Source: Rhizobium aethiopicum
GTDB lineage: Bacteria; Pseudomonadota; Alphaproteobacteria; Rhizobiales; Rhizobiaceae
Direction of reading: 5' to 3'
Length of the DNA: 64,000 nucleotides
Assembly: GCF_014197535.1 (NCBI RefSeq)
Contig: NZ_JACIFV010000009.1
Coordinates: 66,082 to 130,081, forward strand
The notes under the pieces were generated by a model that ran no database searches, was not told the DNA's origin, and worked only from the letters and a program-made list of their open reading frames with translations. Each line of letters begins with the position of its first letter. Positions within the stretch are counted from its first letter, which is position 1. Shown piece by piece: positions 1 to 9,091 of this stretch. Made by a program: the position numbers and the translations under genes.

Positions 1-139
1 GAACAAGCAGCCAAGACGCTGTACAGATTTTGTACGTTTCGTGCTGATTTCACGTACAATTTCATGCTTTGTTCTGCACACGAAAGCTGCCTCGCTCAAA
101 GTGTGTTTGTTCTATCTTATTGTAATTACTAGAGAAAAC

Positions 140-215
140 TGGTGCTGCCGAGTGGGATTGAACCACCGACCTCACCCTTACCAAGGGTGTGCTCTACCAC
201 TGAGCTACGGCAGCA
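140..215 (-). tRNA. tRNA-Thr (anticodon GGT)
   Basis: Read on the minus strand this is a complete 76-nt cloverleaf. The acceptor stem GCTGCCG (from 215) pairs with CGGCAGC (144-150), followed by discriminator A and an encoded CCA (140-142). The D-arm contains GCTCAGTGGTAGAGC. The anticodon stem CACCC/GGGTG encloses the loop TTGGTAA, giving anticodon GGT for threonine ACC codons. The T-loop GGTTCAATCCC is normal. Confidence 0.97.
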
Positions 216-370
216 GGACCAGATCCGCATGGAGCCAGCCGGCTCAATTGCGGGAACGGGGCGGCTATTGCCACAGCTTGACGATAAGCGCAAGCCGCAA
301 AATCCAACTTCGCGTGGATAGAGGTGCAGGGGACTTTTGGATCGGCGCGAATTCGGCTAATTCTGTTCAC

Positions 371-565
371 ATGAACGACAAGACCGAAACCGGCCAGCAG
401 AGCCGTAAAGAGGCGATCGAGGCACAGGCGAAACTGCGCCGCGAGCGCGCCGCCGAAAAGCTCAGGGAAAATCTCTCGAGACGCAAGCAGCAGGTGCGTG
501 CCCGCCGTTCCGGCCAGGCCGATGAGACAAATGGATTGCCCGCCGCAAAAATGGACGAATCGTAA
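371..565 (+). CDS. Small charged hypothetical protein upstream of murA (64 aa)
   Basis: A 64-residue protein starting MNDKTETGQQSRKEA. It is very rich in Arg, Lys, Glu and Ala and is probably one long amphipathic helix (residues 8-45) with a polar tail. There is no signal peptide or membrane segment. The upstream reading frame is open much further, but the ATG at 371 starts the part with helix-like composition. It lies 92 bp before murA on the same strand, a position where I recall small conserved hypothetical genes in rhizobia (recollection, not checked). No function is assigned. It could be a spurious frame, but the charged composition is unlike antisense shadows in this GC-rich DNA. Confidence 0.6.
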   Translation: MNDKTETGQQSRKEAIEAQAKLRRERAAEKLRENLSRRKQQVRARRSGQADETNGLPAAKMDES

Positions 566-657
566 TGTTCCGTCCGGGGCGAATTGAAGCCTCCTCGTAA
601 ATCCCCTAAACACCTCACTCCTTCTTTCAAGACAGAACTTTCAGGAAGTAAGCGCAC

Positions 658-1950
658 ATGGATCGTATCAGAATTGTCGGCGGTAATGAGCTGAATGGCA
701 TCATTCCCATTTCCGGCGCCAAGAATGCCGCACTGCCGCTGATGATCGCCTCGCTTCTGACCAGTGATACGCTGACGCTGGAAAACGTGCCGCATCTGGC
801 CGATGTCGAGCTTCTGATGCGCATCCTCGGCAATCACGGCGTCGACGTAGCCGTCAACGGCCGCCGCGAGCGCCAGGAAGACTCCTACGCCCGCACGATC
901 CATTTCACCTGCCGCACGATCGTCGATACCACCGCCTCCTATGAACTCGTCTCGAAGATGCGCGCCTCCTTCTGGGTCATCGGTCCGCTCTTGGCGCGTG
1001 AGGGCCATTGCCGCGTGTCGCTGCCGGGCGGCTGCGCCATCGGCACGCGCCCGGTCGATCTTTTCATCGAAGGCCTGACGGCGCTTGGTGCGACCATGGA
1101 GATCGATGCCGGCTATATCAATGCCAGGGCGCCCGACGGCGGTCTGATCGGCGCGCGCTACACCTTCCCGAAGGTTTCGGTCGGCGCCACCCATGTGCTG
1201 ATGATGGCGGCGACCCTTGCCCGCGGCACGACTGTCATCGGCAACGCCGCCCGTGAACCCGAAGTCGTCGATCTCGCCAACTGCCTGAACGCCATGGGCG
1301 CCAAGATATCGGGCGCCGGCACCTCGACCATCACCATCGAAGGCGTCACCTCGCTTTCCGGCGCCCGCCACCGCGTGCTTCCGGACCGCATCGAGACCGG
1401 CACCTACGCCATGGCCGTCGCCATGGCCGGCGGCGACGTCGTGCTCGAAAATACCGATGTGGCGCTGCTCGAAACCGCGGTGGAAACGCTGCGCCGCGCC
1501 GGCGCCGAAATCTCCGCCACCAATAACGGCATGCGCGTCAGGCGTAACGGCGCCGGCATCAAGCCGGTCGATATCGTCACCGATCCGTTCCCGGGCTTCC
1601 CCACCGATCTGCAGGCGCAGTTCATGGCGCTGATGACCCGCTCCTCCGGCATCTCGCACGTCACCGAGACCATCTTCGAAAACCGCTTCATGCACGTGCA
1701 GGAGCTTGCCCGGCTCGGGGCCAGGATCACGCTCTCCGGCCAGACGGCGAAAATCGAGGGGGTCCAGCGCCTGCGCGGCGCGCCCGTCATGGCGACCGAT
1801 CTGCGCGCCTCCGTCTCGCTCGTCATCGCCGGCCTTGCCGCCGAGGGCGAAACCACGGTCTCCCGTGTCTATCACCTCGACCGCGGTTTCGAGCGGCTCG
1901 AAGAGAAGCTGACCCGCTGCGGGGCCGTCGTCCAGCGCATCAGCGAATAA
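658..1950 (+). CDS. murA: UDP-N-acetylglucosamine 1-carboxyvinyltransferase
   Basis: Cytoplasmic first committed enzyme of peptidoglycan synthesis; it transfers enolpyruvate from phosphoenolpyruvate to UDP-GlcNAc. The 430-aa length is standard for MurA. The N-terminal motif SGAKNAALP carries Lys22, which contacts substrate. The active-site loop [11 protein letters not shown] holds catalytic Cys126, so the enzyme should be fosfomycin-sensitive (Cys-type). The FPTDLQAQ segment around residue 320 is also typical. The two inverse alpha/beta barrels of the EPSP-synthase fold account for the whole length. It is followed by a hairpin and a palindromic repeat, so it is probably transcribed separately from the hisD group. 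Confidence 0.98.
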   Translation: MDRIRIVGGNELNGIIPISGAKNAALPLMIASLLTSDTLTLENVPHLADVELLMRILGNHGVDVAVNGRRERQEDSYARTIHFTCRTIVDTTASYELVSKMRASFWVIGPLLAREGHCRVSLPGGCAIGTRPVDLFIEGLTALGATMEIDAGYINARAPDGGLIGARYTFPKVSVGATHVLMMAATLARGTTVIGNAAREPEVVDLANCLNAMGAKISGAGTSTITIEGVTSLSGARHRVLPDRIETGTYAMAVAMAGGDVVLENTDVALLETAVETLRRAGAEISATNNGMRVRRNGAGIKPVDIVTDPFPGFPTDLQAQFMALMTRSSGISHVTETIFENRFMHVQELARLGARITLSGQTAKIEGVQRLRGAPVMATDLRASVSLVIAGLAAEGETTVSRVYHLDRGFERLEEKLTRCGAVVQRISE

Positions 1951-2008
1951 GAGACACCTTCATTCCGGTTGCGTAATCGGCCGCAGCATCTTATTTCCCT
2001 TGTCTGAC

Positions 2009-2029
2009 GCATCGCCATTCCGGCGATGC
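2009..2029 (+). terminator. Hairpin downstream of murA
   Basis: Perfect 8-bp stem GCATCGCC/GGCGATGC with a 5-nt loop, 59 bp after the murA stop. There is no clear T-tract, only CTGTTAAA, so it may be a transcript-end or stabilising hairpin rather than an efficient intrinsic terminator. Confidence 0.4.
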
Positions 2030-2042
2030 CTGTTAAACAGCA

Positions 2043-2092
2043 AGAGCATGATGTCGTCCGAAAACCGCTCGCATTTTTCGGCAACATGCTCT
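2043..2092. repeat. Intergenic palindromic repeat, copy 1
   Basis: Nested palindrome: outer arms AGAGCATG (2043-2050) and CATGCTCT (2085-2092), inner arms CCGAAAA (2058-2064) and TTTTCGG (2075-2081) around a GC-rich centre. The core CCGAAAACCGC recurs in the copy near 38.8 kb. This layout resembles short mosaic palindromes that I recall being scattered between rhizobial genes. It ends 15 bp before the next start codon. Confidence 0.75.
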
Positions 2093-2107
2093 GGGGATTG
2101 AGCCTGA

Positions 2108-2539
2108 ATGACCGACCTGAAGCTTGTTGCGCTTGATGACGAGGACCTCGCGATCATATCTGCGCATATGCAGGATAGCGTCTTCAAGGTCGGCGACATC
2201 GACTGGTCGCCGCGCGGCGCCCAGTTCGCGCTTGCCGCCAACCGCTTCGTCTGGGAAAGTGCTGCGCGCAAGCGCAGAGGTTTCGAGCGCCGCCGCGCCG
2301 CTCTGGTGTTCAAGCGCGTGCTTGCCGTCCGTTCGCTCGGCATCGATCGCGGCAAACGCGATGAGGTTCTGTCGCTGCTGGCGCTGCGTTTCGAGAAAAA
2401 GGGCGAGGGGCCGGATGGCACGATCGAGCTGGCGCTGTCGGGCACGGCCTCGATTGCGCTCGACGTCGAATGCATCGAGGTCCAGATGGCCGATATCGGC
2501 GGCGCATGGCAGGCGGCTTCCAAACCCCGCCACCCCTGA
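2108..2539 (+). CDS. DUF2948 family protein (143 aa)
   Basis: Conserved alphaproteobacterial protein of unknown function; the opening MTDLKLVALDDEDLAIISAHMQDSVFKVGD is characteristic of DUF2948. It is a soluble mixed alpha/beta protein with no signal peptide. The WSPRGAQFALAANRFVWE region and a central Arg-rich stretch (RKRRGFERRRAALVF) are notable. It sits between murA and hisD, 57 bp before hisD, a gene order I recall as conserved in Rhizobiales, so it is probably cotranscribed with hisD. No biochemical role can be inferred from sequence alone. Confidence 0.85.
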   Translation: MTDLKLVALDDEDLAIISAHMQDSVFKVGDIDWSPRGAQFALAANRFVWESAARKRRGFERRRAALVFKRVLAVRSLGIDRGKRDEVLSLLALRFEKKGEGPDGTIELALSGTASIALDVECIEVQMADIGGAWQAASKPRHP

Positions 2540-2596
2540 ATGGTTTGACGCCTGAAGTTTGAACATCGCGGTTCGAGTTGAGAAGGAATATAGGTC

Positions 2597-3892
2597 TTGG
2601 CAATCTGGCTGGATCAGGCATCGGAAGGTTTCGAGCAGCACTTTGCCGCTTTTCTGACGACGAAGCGCGAAGTGTCCGAGGATGTGAATGCCGTCGCTCG
2701 CGCTATCATCGATGATGTCAGGGCGCGCGGCGATGTGGCGCTGGCCGAGTATTCGCTGAAATTCGACGGCATCGATTTCGCCACCGTGCCGATGCGCGTC
2801 ACGCCTGAGGAGATCGACGCCGCGATCGAGGCGGTGCCTGCCGAAGTGCTGGGCGCGCTGAAGCTCGCGGCATTGCGCATCGAGAGCCACCATCGCCGCC
2901 AGCTGCCGAAAGACGATATCTACGAGGACGATCTCGGCGTCGGTCTCGGCTCGCGCTGGACGGCGATCGAGGCAGTCGGGCTCTATGTCCCGGGCGGCAC
3001 CGCGAGCTATCCGAGTTCGGTGCTGATGAATGCCGTCCCGGCCAAGGTCGCCGGCGTCGAACGCGTCGTCATCGCCGTTCCTGCCACAGGCGGCGCCGTC
3101 AATCCGGCGGTGCTCGCTGCCGCCAGGCTCGCCGGCGTCACGGAGATCTATCGCGTCGGCGGCGCCCAGGCGATCGCCGCTCTCGCCTTTGGCACCGAGA
3201 CCATCGCTCCCGTCGCCAAGATCACCGGCCCCGGCAATGCCTATGTCGCCGCTGCAAAGCGCCATGTATTCGGCACCGTCGGCATCGATATGATCGCCGG
3301 CCCCTCCGAGGTGCTGGTGATTGCCGATAAGGACAACAATCCTGATTGGATCGCCGCCGACCTTTTGGCGCAGGCCGAGCACGATGCCAGCGCTCAGGCG
3401 ATCCTGATCATCGACGATGTCGAATTCGGCAAGGCGGTGGAGCAGGCGGTCGAACGCCAGCTGAAGACGCTGAACCGCGCCGAGACTGCAGCGGCAAGCT
3501 GGCGCGATTTCGGCGCCGTCATCCTCGTTGGCGATCTGAAGCAGGCTATTCCGCTCGCCAATCGCATCGCAGCCGAGCATGTCGAGCTCGCCCTCGCCAA
3601 CCCCGACCGGCTGCTCGACGGCATCCGCAATGCCGGCGCGATCTTCATCGGCGCTCATACGCCCGAGGTCATTGGCGATTATGTCGGCGGCTCGAACCAT
3701 GTGCTGCCGACGGCGCGTTCGGCGCGCTTCTCCTCCGGTCTTTCGGTGCTCGATTTCGTCAAGCGAACCTCGATCCTGCGCCTGGGGCCGGGTGAGCTGC
3801 GCACCCTCGGCCCGGCGGCGATCGCGCTTGCGGTCTCCGAAGGCCTCGATGCCCATGCGCGGTCGGTCGCGATCCGCCTCAACCTCGATTAG
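2597..3892 (+). CDS. hisD: Histidinol dehydrogenase
   Basis: Zinc- and NAD-dependent four-electron oxidation of L-histidinol to L-histidine, the last step of histidine synthesis; cytoplasmic homodimer. The 431-aa length fits. Motifs seen are the nucleotide-binding [16 protein letters not shown] region near residue 130, the signature [15 protein letters not shown], the QAEHD metal/active-site segment, and AEHVEL and GGSNHVLPT near the C-terminus. The start is a TTG at 2597 preceded by AGAAGGAAT at 2581; no ATG fits the conserved N-terminus MAIWLDQ. It leads a tight run with UPF0262 (8-bp gap) and the phosphatase gene. Confidence 0.97.
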   Translation: MAIWLDQASEGFEQHFAAFLTTKREVSEDVNAVARAIIDDVRARGDVALAEYSLKFDGIDFATVPMRVTPEEIDAAIEAVPAEVLGALKLAALRIESHHRRQLPKDDIYEDDLGVGLGSRWTAIEAVGLYVPGGTASYPSSVLMNAVPAKVAGVERVVIAVPATGGAVNPAVLAAARLAGVTEIYRVGGAQAIAALAFGTETIAPVAKITGPGNAYVAAAKRHVFGTVGIDMIAGPSEVLVIADKDNNPDWIAADLLAQAEHDASAQAILIIDDVEFGKAVEQAVERQLKTLNRAETAAASWRDFGAVILVGDLKQAIPLANRIAAEHVELALANPDRLLDGIRNAGAIFIGAHTPEVIGDYVGGSNHVLPTARSARFSSGLSVLDFVKRTSILRLGPGELRTLGPAAIALAVSEGLDAHARSVAIRLNLD

Positions 3893-3900
3893 GTGAAGGG

Positions 3901-4374
3901 ATGGCGGCGGGCGATTTCCGGCTTTGCGACGTCGTCCTCGACGATACGATCGGCCGTTCGACGCCCGATGTCGAGCATGAACGCGCCGTCGCCATCTTCG
4001 ATCTCATCGAGGAGAACAGGTTCGAGCCGCTCGGTCATACCGGCGGTCCTTACCGGCTGAACATCTCGCTGATGGATTCGAAGCTGGTGTTCGCCATCAA
4101 GACGGAAGAAGGCGGCGATGTCGCCACCCATATCCTGTCGCTCACCCCTTTCCGGCGGATCGTCAAGGATTATTTCATGATCTGCGAAAGCTATTACGAA
4201 GCGATCCGATCGGCCACGCCAAGCCGCATCGAGGCGATCGACATGGGCCGGCGCGGCATCCACAATGAAGGCTCGCAGACGCTGAAGGACAGGCTGGCGG
4301 GCAAGATAGAGGTCGATTTCGACACCGCCCGGCGCCTGTTCACCCTGGTCTGCGTGCTCTACTGGCGCGGGTGA
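3901..4374 (+). CDS. UPF0262 family protein (157 aa)
   Basis: Small soluble protein of the uncharacterised UPF0262 family, recognised from the opening [24 protein letters not shown] and the central [19 protein letters not shown]. It begins 8 bp after hisD with a Shine-Dalgarno-like AGGTGAAGGG. Its TGA stop overlaps the GTG start of the next gene, so the pair is translationally coupled. The steady partnership with hisD and a phosphatase-like gene in alphaproteobacteria suggests a shared role, but none is known. Confidence 0.85.
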   Translation: MAAGDFRLCDVVLDDTIGRSTPDVEHERAVAIFDLIEENRFEPLGHTGGPYRLNISLMDSKLVFAIKTEEGGDVATHILSLTPFRRIVKDYFMICESYYEAIRSATPSRIEAIDMGRRGIHNEGSQTLKDRLAGKIEVDFDTARRLFTLVCVLYWRG

Positions 4375-4856
4375 CGGTGATGGATCTCGGCGCCGACATC
4401 GAGGAGGGAAAGAGGCCGGGCGCCATCCTCTTCATGTGCGGTCTGAACGCCATTCGCTCGCCGATGGCCGAAGCAATCGCCCGTAGCATTCTGCCTGCCA
4501 ATACCTATATAAGGTCTGCCGGCGTTCGCGCCGGCGAGCGCGATCCCTTCGTCGATGTCGTGCTCGAGGAAATCGGGCTTTCCCTTGGGCGCCGCCAGCC
4601 GCAGACGCTTGATGAACTCGAGGACGATTATTTCGATCTGATCATCACGCTGTCGCCGCAGGCCCATCACGCCGCACTCGAGCTGACGCGGTCGAACGCG
4701 ATCGACGTCGTCTACTGGCCGACCATGGATCCGACGGTCGTCAGCGGCACGCGCGAGCAGATACTGGACAGCTATCGCGAAGTTCGCGATCACCTGGCCG
4801 GCCTCATCGAAAGCCGGCTGCTCAAACGAAATGGCATTGCCGCGCAATCGGCATGA
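4371..4856 (+). CDS. Low-molecular-weight phosphotyrosine phosphatase family protein
   Basis: The N-terminal P-loop CGLNAIRS (Cys23 to Arg29, C-X5-R-S) is the catalytic signature of low-molecular-weight tyrosine phosphatases and arsenate reductases of that fold. The WPTMDPTV segment near residue 125 probably supplies the general-acid Asp-Pro. Length (161 aa) matches the family. The start is the GTG at 4371 overlapping the previous stop; an ATG at 4380 is an alternative. The P-loop lacks the extra cysteines of ArsC-type reductases, so a protein phosphatase role is more likely. Substrate unknown. Confidence 0.85.
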   Translation: MTVMDLGADIEEGKRPGAILFMCGLNAIRSPMAEAIARSILPANTYIRSAGVRAGERDPFVDVVLEEIGLSLGRRQPQTLDELEDDYFDLIITLSPQAHHAALELTRSNAIDVVYWPTMDPTVVSGTREQILDSYREVRDHLAGLIESRLLKRNGIAAQSA

Positions 4857-4979
4857 AAACAAATAAAGGAAAGCCTGATCAACAAGGTTCACAAACCTGC
4901 GTTGATTGTGTAGTTTCCGCCCAAATTTTAAAGGCGCGCGTTGCGCTGCCTCTGCAACCCACAGGAAGAAAACCTCTAT

Positions 4980-5198
4980 ATGCCGAAAGAAGAAGTCCTC
5001 GAATTCCCGGGAATCGTCACCGAACTTCTGCCGAATGCGACGTTTCGCGTGAAGCTTGAAAACGAACACGAGATCATCGCCCATACCGCCGGCCGCATGC
5101 GCAAGAACCGCATTCGCGTTCTCGCGGGCGACAAGGTGCTTGTGGAAATGACGCCCTACGATCTGACCAAGGGCCGCATCACCTATCGTTTCAAGTAA
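4980..5198 (+). CDS. infA: Translation initiation factor IF-1
   Basis: Exactly 72 residues, starting [19 protein letters not shown], a single OB-fold (S1-like) domain that binds the ribosomal A site during initiation. [21 protein letters not shown] and the terminal YRFK are diagnostic of IF-1. An upstream in-frame TTG is possible, but the ATG at 4980, preceded by AGGAAGAAAACC, gives the canonical length. A 123-bp gap from the phosphatase gene suggests its own promoter; maf follows 33 bp later. Confidence 0.98.
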   Translation: MPKEEVLEFPGIVTELLPNATFRVKLENEHEIIAHTAGRMRKNRIRVLAGDKVLVEMTPYDLTKGRITYRFK

Positions 5199-5231
5199 GT
5201 CTGCCCACCGTCCGCCGATGGTCGAGGTTTC

Positions 5232-5852
5232 ATGGCGCTGAAATACAAGCTCATTCTGGCCTCGGGCTCGCCCCGCCGCGTCGACCTGCTCAACCAAGCC
5301 GGCATCGAGCCTTCGCGCCTGATGCCGATGGATATCGACGAGACGCCGAAGAAGTCGGAGCATCCGCGTTCGCTCGCCCGAAGGCTTTCGGCCGAGAAGG
5401 CTGAGGCAGCACTTGCCGCCATCAAGGGCGACATCACCTGGAAGGGCAGCTATATCCTCTCCGCCGATACGGTGGTCGCCGTCGGTCGGCGCATTCTCGG
5501 CAAGGCCGAGTTCGCCGACGAGGCGCTGAGCTCGCTGCATCTCCTGTCGGGACGCAACCATCTCGTCTATACCGGCATTTGTCTGGTGACGCCGGACCGC
5601 AAGATCCGCCAGAAGATCGTCGAGACCAAGGTCCGCTTCAAGCGGCTGTCCGGTTTCGAGATCGAGAACTACCTCGCCTCCGGCCAGTGGCGCGGCAAGG
5701 CTGGCGCTTATGGCATCCAGGGTCTCGCCGGCACTTTCGTGCAGAAGATGGTGGGCTCCTACACCAATGTCGTCGGCCTGCCGCTATATGAAACCATTCT
5801 GCTTCTGACCGGCGAAGGCTTCGATGTGCATAGCCGGTGGCCCGAGGGCTGA
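5232..5852 (+). CDS. maf: Maf family nucleoside triphosphate pyrophosphatase
   Basis: House-cleaning pyrophosphatase that hydrolyses non-canonical or UTP/dTTP-type nucleotides. The N-terminal [17 protein letters not shown] is the Maf phosphate-binding signature. [16 protein letters not shown] carries the catalytic/metal Asp, and the C-terminal [13 protein letters not shown] completes the active site. At 206 aa it has the usual length. It sits between infA and yacG, a common alphaproteobacterial order, and is followed by a strong palindrome that may end the transcript. Confidence 0.95.
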   Translation: MALKYKLILASGSPRRVDLLNQAGIEPSRLMPMDIDETPKKSEHPRSLARRLSAEKAEAALAAIKGDITWKGSYILSADTVVAVGRRILGKAEFADEALSSLHLLSGRNHLVYTGICLVTPDRKIRQKIVETKVRFKRLSGFEIENYLASGQWRGKAGAYGIQGLAGTFVQKMVGSYTNVVGLPLYETILLLTGEGFDVHSRWPEG

Positions 5853-5866
5853 CCGACGGCCGATGC

Positions 5867-5910
5867 TTAAAGCGCGTCACGATCTTTCAGATCCGCGCGT
5901 CGCGCTTTAA
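5867..5910. repeat. Intergenic palindromic repeat after maf
   Basis: Outer arms TTAAAGCGCG (5867-5876) and CGCGCTTTAA (5901-5910) are perfect 10-bp complements, with an inner GATC-TTTCA-GATC hairpin. A T-rich stretch, GGCTTTGTTTTTA, follows, so on the plus strand it could also act as a terminator for maf. The design resembles, but is not identical to, the AGAGCATG and GCAATTCC palindromes elsewhere in the window. Confidence 0.7.
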
Positions 5911-5982
5911 GGCTTTGTTTTTATGCGTGTCGTTGTCGCAACCGCTAACCATTTGCGCGCCATGCTTTAGGACGAACCGATC

Positions 5983-6195
5983 ATGCCCGAAGACAAGAAA
6001 GCCGCCGCCAAGGTCGAACCGCTGCGCAAGACGCGCCCTTGCCCGGAATGCGGCAAACCATCGAACCGCGAACATTACCCCTTCTGCTCCAACCGCTGCC
6101 GCGAGGTCGATCTCTCCCGCTGGCTGACCGGCTCCTACGCCATTCCGGTGGCTGACGACGAAACGAAGGCCGATTATCCCGACGAGGAAAACTAG
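5983..6195 (+). CDS. yacG: DNA gyrase inhibitor / zinc-binding protein YacG
   Basis: A 70-aa protein with the four-cysteine zinc finger CPECGKP...FCSNRCREVDLSRW typical of YacG. In E. coli this protein binds GyrB and inhibits gyrase; that activity is inferred here by family. The N-terminal 20 residues are Lys-rich and the C-terminus is acidic (DDETKADYPDEEN). The ATG at 5983 follows AGGACGAACCGATC. It lies 130 bp after maf, beyond the palindrome, and upstream of tRNA-Phe. Confidence 0.93.
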   Translation: MPEDKKAAAKVEPLRKTRPCPECGKPSNREHYPFCSNRCREVDLSRWLTGSYAIPVADDETKADYPDEEN

Positions 6196-6276
6196 CAGAT
6201 TTCCTCCCCGAAGCTCTTATTTTTCCTTGTGAATCGGCAAAATCGGCGAGGCCGTCAAAAAAGAGTCATTTGACGC

Positions 6277-6304
6277 TTGCCATGGGCGAACAAGATGCTA
6301 TAAC
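6277..6304 (+). promoter_or_regulatory. Candidate sigma-70 promoter for tRNA-Phe
   Basis: TTGCCA (6277-6282), a 16-bp spacer, and TATAAC (6299-6304). It lies about 70 bp upstream of the mature tRNA 5' end with no gene between, so a short 5' leader removed by RNase P is expected. Confidence 0.5.
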
Positions 6305-6375
6305 CCCGCTCGCTTCCGGGGCGAACCAAGGCCCCGCGGTTCTTTTCATCAGGAGCACCCTCGCGAAGCAGGTTG

Positions 6376-6451
6376 GCCCAGGTAGCTCAGTTGGTAGAGC
6401 AGCGGATTGAAAATCCGCGTGTCGGTGGTTCGATTCCGCCCCTGGGCACCA
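6376..6451 (+). tRNA. tRNA-Phe (anticodon GAA)
   Basis: Complete 76-nt cloverleaf. The acceptor stem GCCCAGG pairs with CCTGGGC (6441-6447), then A and an encoded CCA. The anticodon arm GCGGATTGAAAATCCGC gives GAA. The T-loop GGTTCGATTCC is canonical. tRNA 3' ends are common integration targets; I looked for a repeat of this end in the next 1.3 kb and saw none. Confidence 0.98.
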
Positions 6452-6652
6452 CACAATCTCCCAAAGCAGTCTCATGCGTCCGGTCTCGAACTTGTCTCAT
6501 CAATCGGAGGCTTTGGCCTGTAATTGCGTCTGTCCGTTCAAGTACGCTTAAGGCCGACCATTCTATGTGGCCTGCCCGACGAAAGGACGGCAAACTGGGC
6601 TGGTCCGCCTCACATCGGTTCGGCGTTCCTGAGGAAACGCTATCCCAAGCGT

Positions 6653-7540
6653 CTACTCGATGCTCGCCAAAACCTCGGAAATCACGGAGAATTTCGTGGC
6701 CTGCCAGCGTCTGTAGTCGAGGACGAATCTCGCGGAGATCCAGCAATTCCCGCTCATTTGGGTTGCCTCCCATCCCAGCAATCCTTGATTTTGCGCGGCC
6801 GCCAGCAATCTGCTGGCATGACTGCGGGAAATGACATATTCGGCTGCGGTCAATCGTGCGGAGACATCGCCCACCCAGGTGCGTTCACCTACGACCGGTG
6901 CCAGTGGCACACGCGACATGAGGTCGTGCAATATATTGCTTCCGGATTCGGACCTTACGAACAGCGCAATGCTTTCGGGCGGGCTATACCAATCCGGATG
7001 GTTAAACAGCCGACGTGCGATACGCGGGTGAGCGCGATACAGAATTGTCTCATCCGCCTCCGACCACCGACAGCGATCTCCCGCGTCCATGCCGTCCAGG
7101 GAACGAAGGTGCCCCTCGAACCATTGCCGGATCAAGCTTTCAGCATAGGCGCTCGCCTGTAACGGCTTGGCGCGCCGATCGGTCGTCTCTACCGGCTCGA
7201 ATAATTTGTAATACGCCATCTCCTTCACATGTGCGACCACGGTGTTGGGGCTGGCGATGTGGTTCTCGATCAGAAACTTTGCGAGGTTGGAAGCGGTCAA
7301 AGGGGGACAAGACGGGTTGAGCTTCCGCTCAAAATGCAATGCCAACGCCGCCTGGCTGAGCAGCCACTTCTGCAGATCGGCAACATAACGCACTATTCTC
7401 GGCGCTCTGCGATGGATTGCCAGTAATTCTAAGGCGGATTCACGCAGAGCTGCCGCAAAGGCGGCGTCCGTCATGAGATCTTCAACACTGTAGCTGCGGC
7501 ATCTATTCTGCAGTGAGGCTGAACGTAATGATATCGACAT
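6653..7540 (-). CDS. Hypothetical protein with possible helix-turn-helix segments
   Basis: A 295-residue protein I do not recognise. It is soluble, with no signal peptide or membrane helices. Two stretches look like DNA-binding helix-turn-helix: residues about 88-125 (SNLAKFLIENHIASPNTVVAHVKEM, then a wing-like FEPVETTDRRAKPL) and about 235-262 (TAAEYVISRSHASRLL, AQNQGLLG). This suggests a two-domain winged-helix regulator, but it is only pattern reading. The start at 7540 has no clear ribosome site; an internal ATG at 7474 is also possible. It stands alone beside tRNA-Phe, consistent with an accessory gene. Confidence 0.65.
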   Translation of the reverse strand: MSISLRSASLQNRCRSYSVEDLMTDAAFAAALRESALELLAIHRRAPRIVRYVADLQKWLLSQAALALHFERKLNPSCPPLTASNLAKFLIENHIASPNTVVAHVKEMAYYKLFEPVETTDRRAKPLQASAYAESLIRQWFEGHLRSLDGMDAGDRCRWSEADETILYRAHPRIARRLFNHPDWYSPPESIALFVRSESGSNILHDLMSRVPLAPVVGERTWVGDVSARLTAAEYVISRSHASRLLAAAQNQGLLGWEATQMSGNCWISARFVLDYRRWQATKFSVISEVLASIE

Positions 7541-7733
7541 TTAAACCGAAGTGTAAGCGATGCTGGTTCGGGATAATAGAAATAGCGAATTGACAAAAGT
7601 CACTGCTAGGCCAGCGACTGGCCGACTTTATCCAAAATTTGCGTACAATTCGAGCAGGCTTTTGTTGTAGACGTTTGATTAACAAAGGGCGATATCGGCC
7701 GGGTTCTTCATGGAGACCTGCAGCCCCGCTCTC

Positions 7734-8915
7734 TCAGGATCGGCGATTGAATGTTGCGAGCATCGCCGCGCCGACCAGACCGGACAGCAGAGACCCCAGC
7801 AGGATGCCCATCTTCACATGGTCCTGGACGTCGGGATCGTTGAATGCAAGCAGCCCGATGAAAAGGCTCATGGTGAAACCAATGCCGCAGAGGGCGGCCA
7901 CACCGGTCATCTGCCCCCAGCTCGCCTTGGCTGGAAGGTCGGCGAGACCGATTTTGACGAGCAGGAAGACCGTGGTGAGGACGCCGACCAGTTTTCCGAG
8001 CAATAGGCCCGCCGCCACGCCGAGCGTCAATGGCTCTGTCAACGTGGCTGCCGAGACGCCGGAGAAGGAGACGCCGGCATTGGCAAAGCCGAAGATCGGA
8101 ACGACGACGAATGCGACGGGCTTGTGGAGGATGTGCTCGAGATGGTGCAACGGCGACTGCTCGTGGCTTGCTTCGGGCGTGCCAGGGGTCACCTTTAGCG
8201 GAATCGTCAGAGCGAGGAGAACGCCGGCCAGCGTCGCGTGGATGCCGGATGCAAAGACGAGCACCCACAGCACGGCGCCGAGCAGCAGATACGGCCAGAG
8301 CTTCAGAATCCTGGCACGGTTCATGCCATAGAGCGCCGCGAGCACTGCCGCAGCCCCGGCAAGCGCCAGGAGGTTGAGATCGTTCGTGTAGAACAGCGCG
8401 ATGATCACGACGGCCCCCAGGTCATCGATGATCGCCAGTGCCGCCAGGAAGATCTTCAGCGAGGCAGGCACGCGCGGTCCGAACAGCGAGATGACGCCCA
8501 GTGCGAATGCGATGTCCGTCGCGGTCGGAATCGCCCAGCCACGCAGGGCCGCCGGGTTTTCCCAGTTGAACAAGAGATAAAACAGGGCGGGGAAGAGCAT
8601 GCCTCCCACGGCGGCTGCGCCCGGAAGCATGCGGCGACTCCAGCTGGAGAGCTGGCCGTCCAGCATTTCGCGCTTGATCTCGAGGCCGACGAGCAGAAAG
8701 AACAGCGCCATCAGCGCGTCATTGATCCAGTGCAGCAGGCTGAGCGGCCCCAGATAGACGTGAAGAGCGTGGAAGTAACCCTCTGCAAGCGGTGAGTTCG
8801 CCGTCACGATTGCCGCCAAGGCGACTGCCATCAGGGCGAGACCGCCTGACGCTTCGCTATCGAGGAACTGGCGAAGGGTGGATCGGATGAGACCTGGAGA
8901 GATAGGCTGCGACAC
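7734..8915 (-). CDS. nhaA: Na+/H+ antiporter NhaA
   Basis: Inner-membrane electrogenic sodium/proton antiporter for pH and sodium homeostasis. The 393-aa length and about 12 hydrophobic segments fit NhaA. The functional aspartates are visible: ATDIAFALG (Asp134) and IIDDLGAVV (Asp164-Asp165, the ion-binding pair). [16 protein letters not shown] and GFTMSLFIG near the C-terminus are signature motifs. It is transcribed toward tRNA-Phe and separated from yceI by 176 bp, so it is probably monocistronic. Confidence 0.96.
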   Translation of the reverse strand: MSQPISPGLIRSTLRQFLDSEASGGLALMAVALAAIVTANSPLAEGYFHALHVYLGPLSLLHWINDALMALFFLLVGLEIKREMLDGQLSSWSRRMLPGAAAVGGMLFPALFYLLFNWENPAALRGWAIPTATDIAFALGVISLFGPRVPASLKIFLAALAIIDDLGAVVIIALFYTNDLNLLALAGAAAVLAALYGMNRARILKLWPYLLLGAVLWVLVFASGIHATLAGVLLALTIPLKVTPGTPEASHEQSPLHHLEHILHKPVAFVVVPIFGFANAGVSFSGVSAATLTEPLTLGVAAGLLLGKLVGVLTTVFLLVKIGLADLPAKASWGQMTGVAALCGIGFTMSLFIGLLAFNDPDVQDHVKMGILLGSLLSGLVGAAMLATFNRRS

Positions 8916-9056
8916 CGGTCAGCGCTCCCTTTTGTTTTGGAAGGTTGATCTTCAGTCTCCGTCGATTTCGGGAAAGCCCGTGGCGCACGCAGCACACGCC
9001 ATCCCTGCAAGATAAAGGGGTCGCATCGCCATTTCCAGCGAAATCGGAAAAGAGGC

Positions 9057-9076
9057 GCAGGTCAGGTTGGACCTGC
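9057..9076 (-). terminator. Probable intrinsic terminator of the cupin-nat-yceI operon
   Basis: Stem GCAGGTC/GACCTGC (7 bp) with a 6-nt loop, 15 bp beyond the yceI stop on the minus strand. It is followed in transcript direction by GCCTCTTTTCC, a short U-tract. Modest strength. Confidence 0.45.
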
Positions 9077-9091
9077 AGCTCGCTTCGCTTC

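Noticed and set aside
367..1875. Long open frame (502 codons) antisense to murA
   Set aside because: It is the mirror of a highly conserved gene in GC-rich DNA and its translation is low-complexity Gly/Ala/Asp/Arg with no known motif.
2033..3856. Open frame of 607 codons antisense to hisD and DUF2948
   Set aside because: Composition is typical of an antisense shadow (repeated RR, DG, AD), it has no ribosome site, and two well-supported genes cover the other strand.
6452..7700. Genomic island inserted at tRNA-Phe
   Set aside because: No integrase, no repeat of the tRNA 3' end and only one gene; nhaA follows directly.
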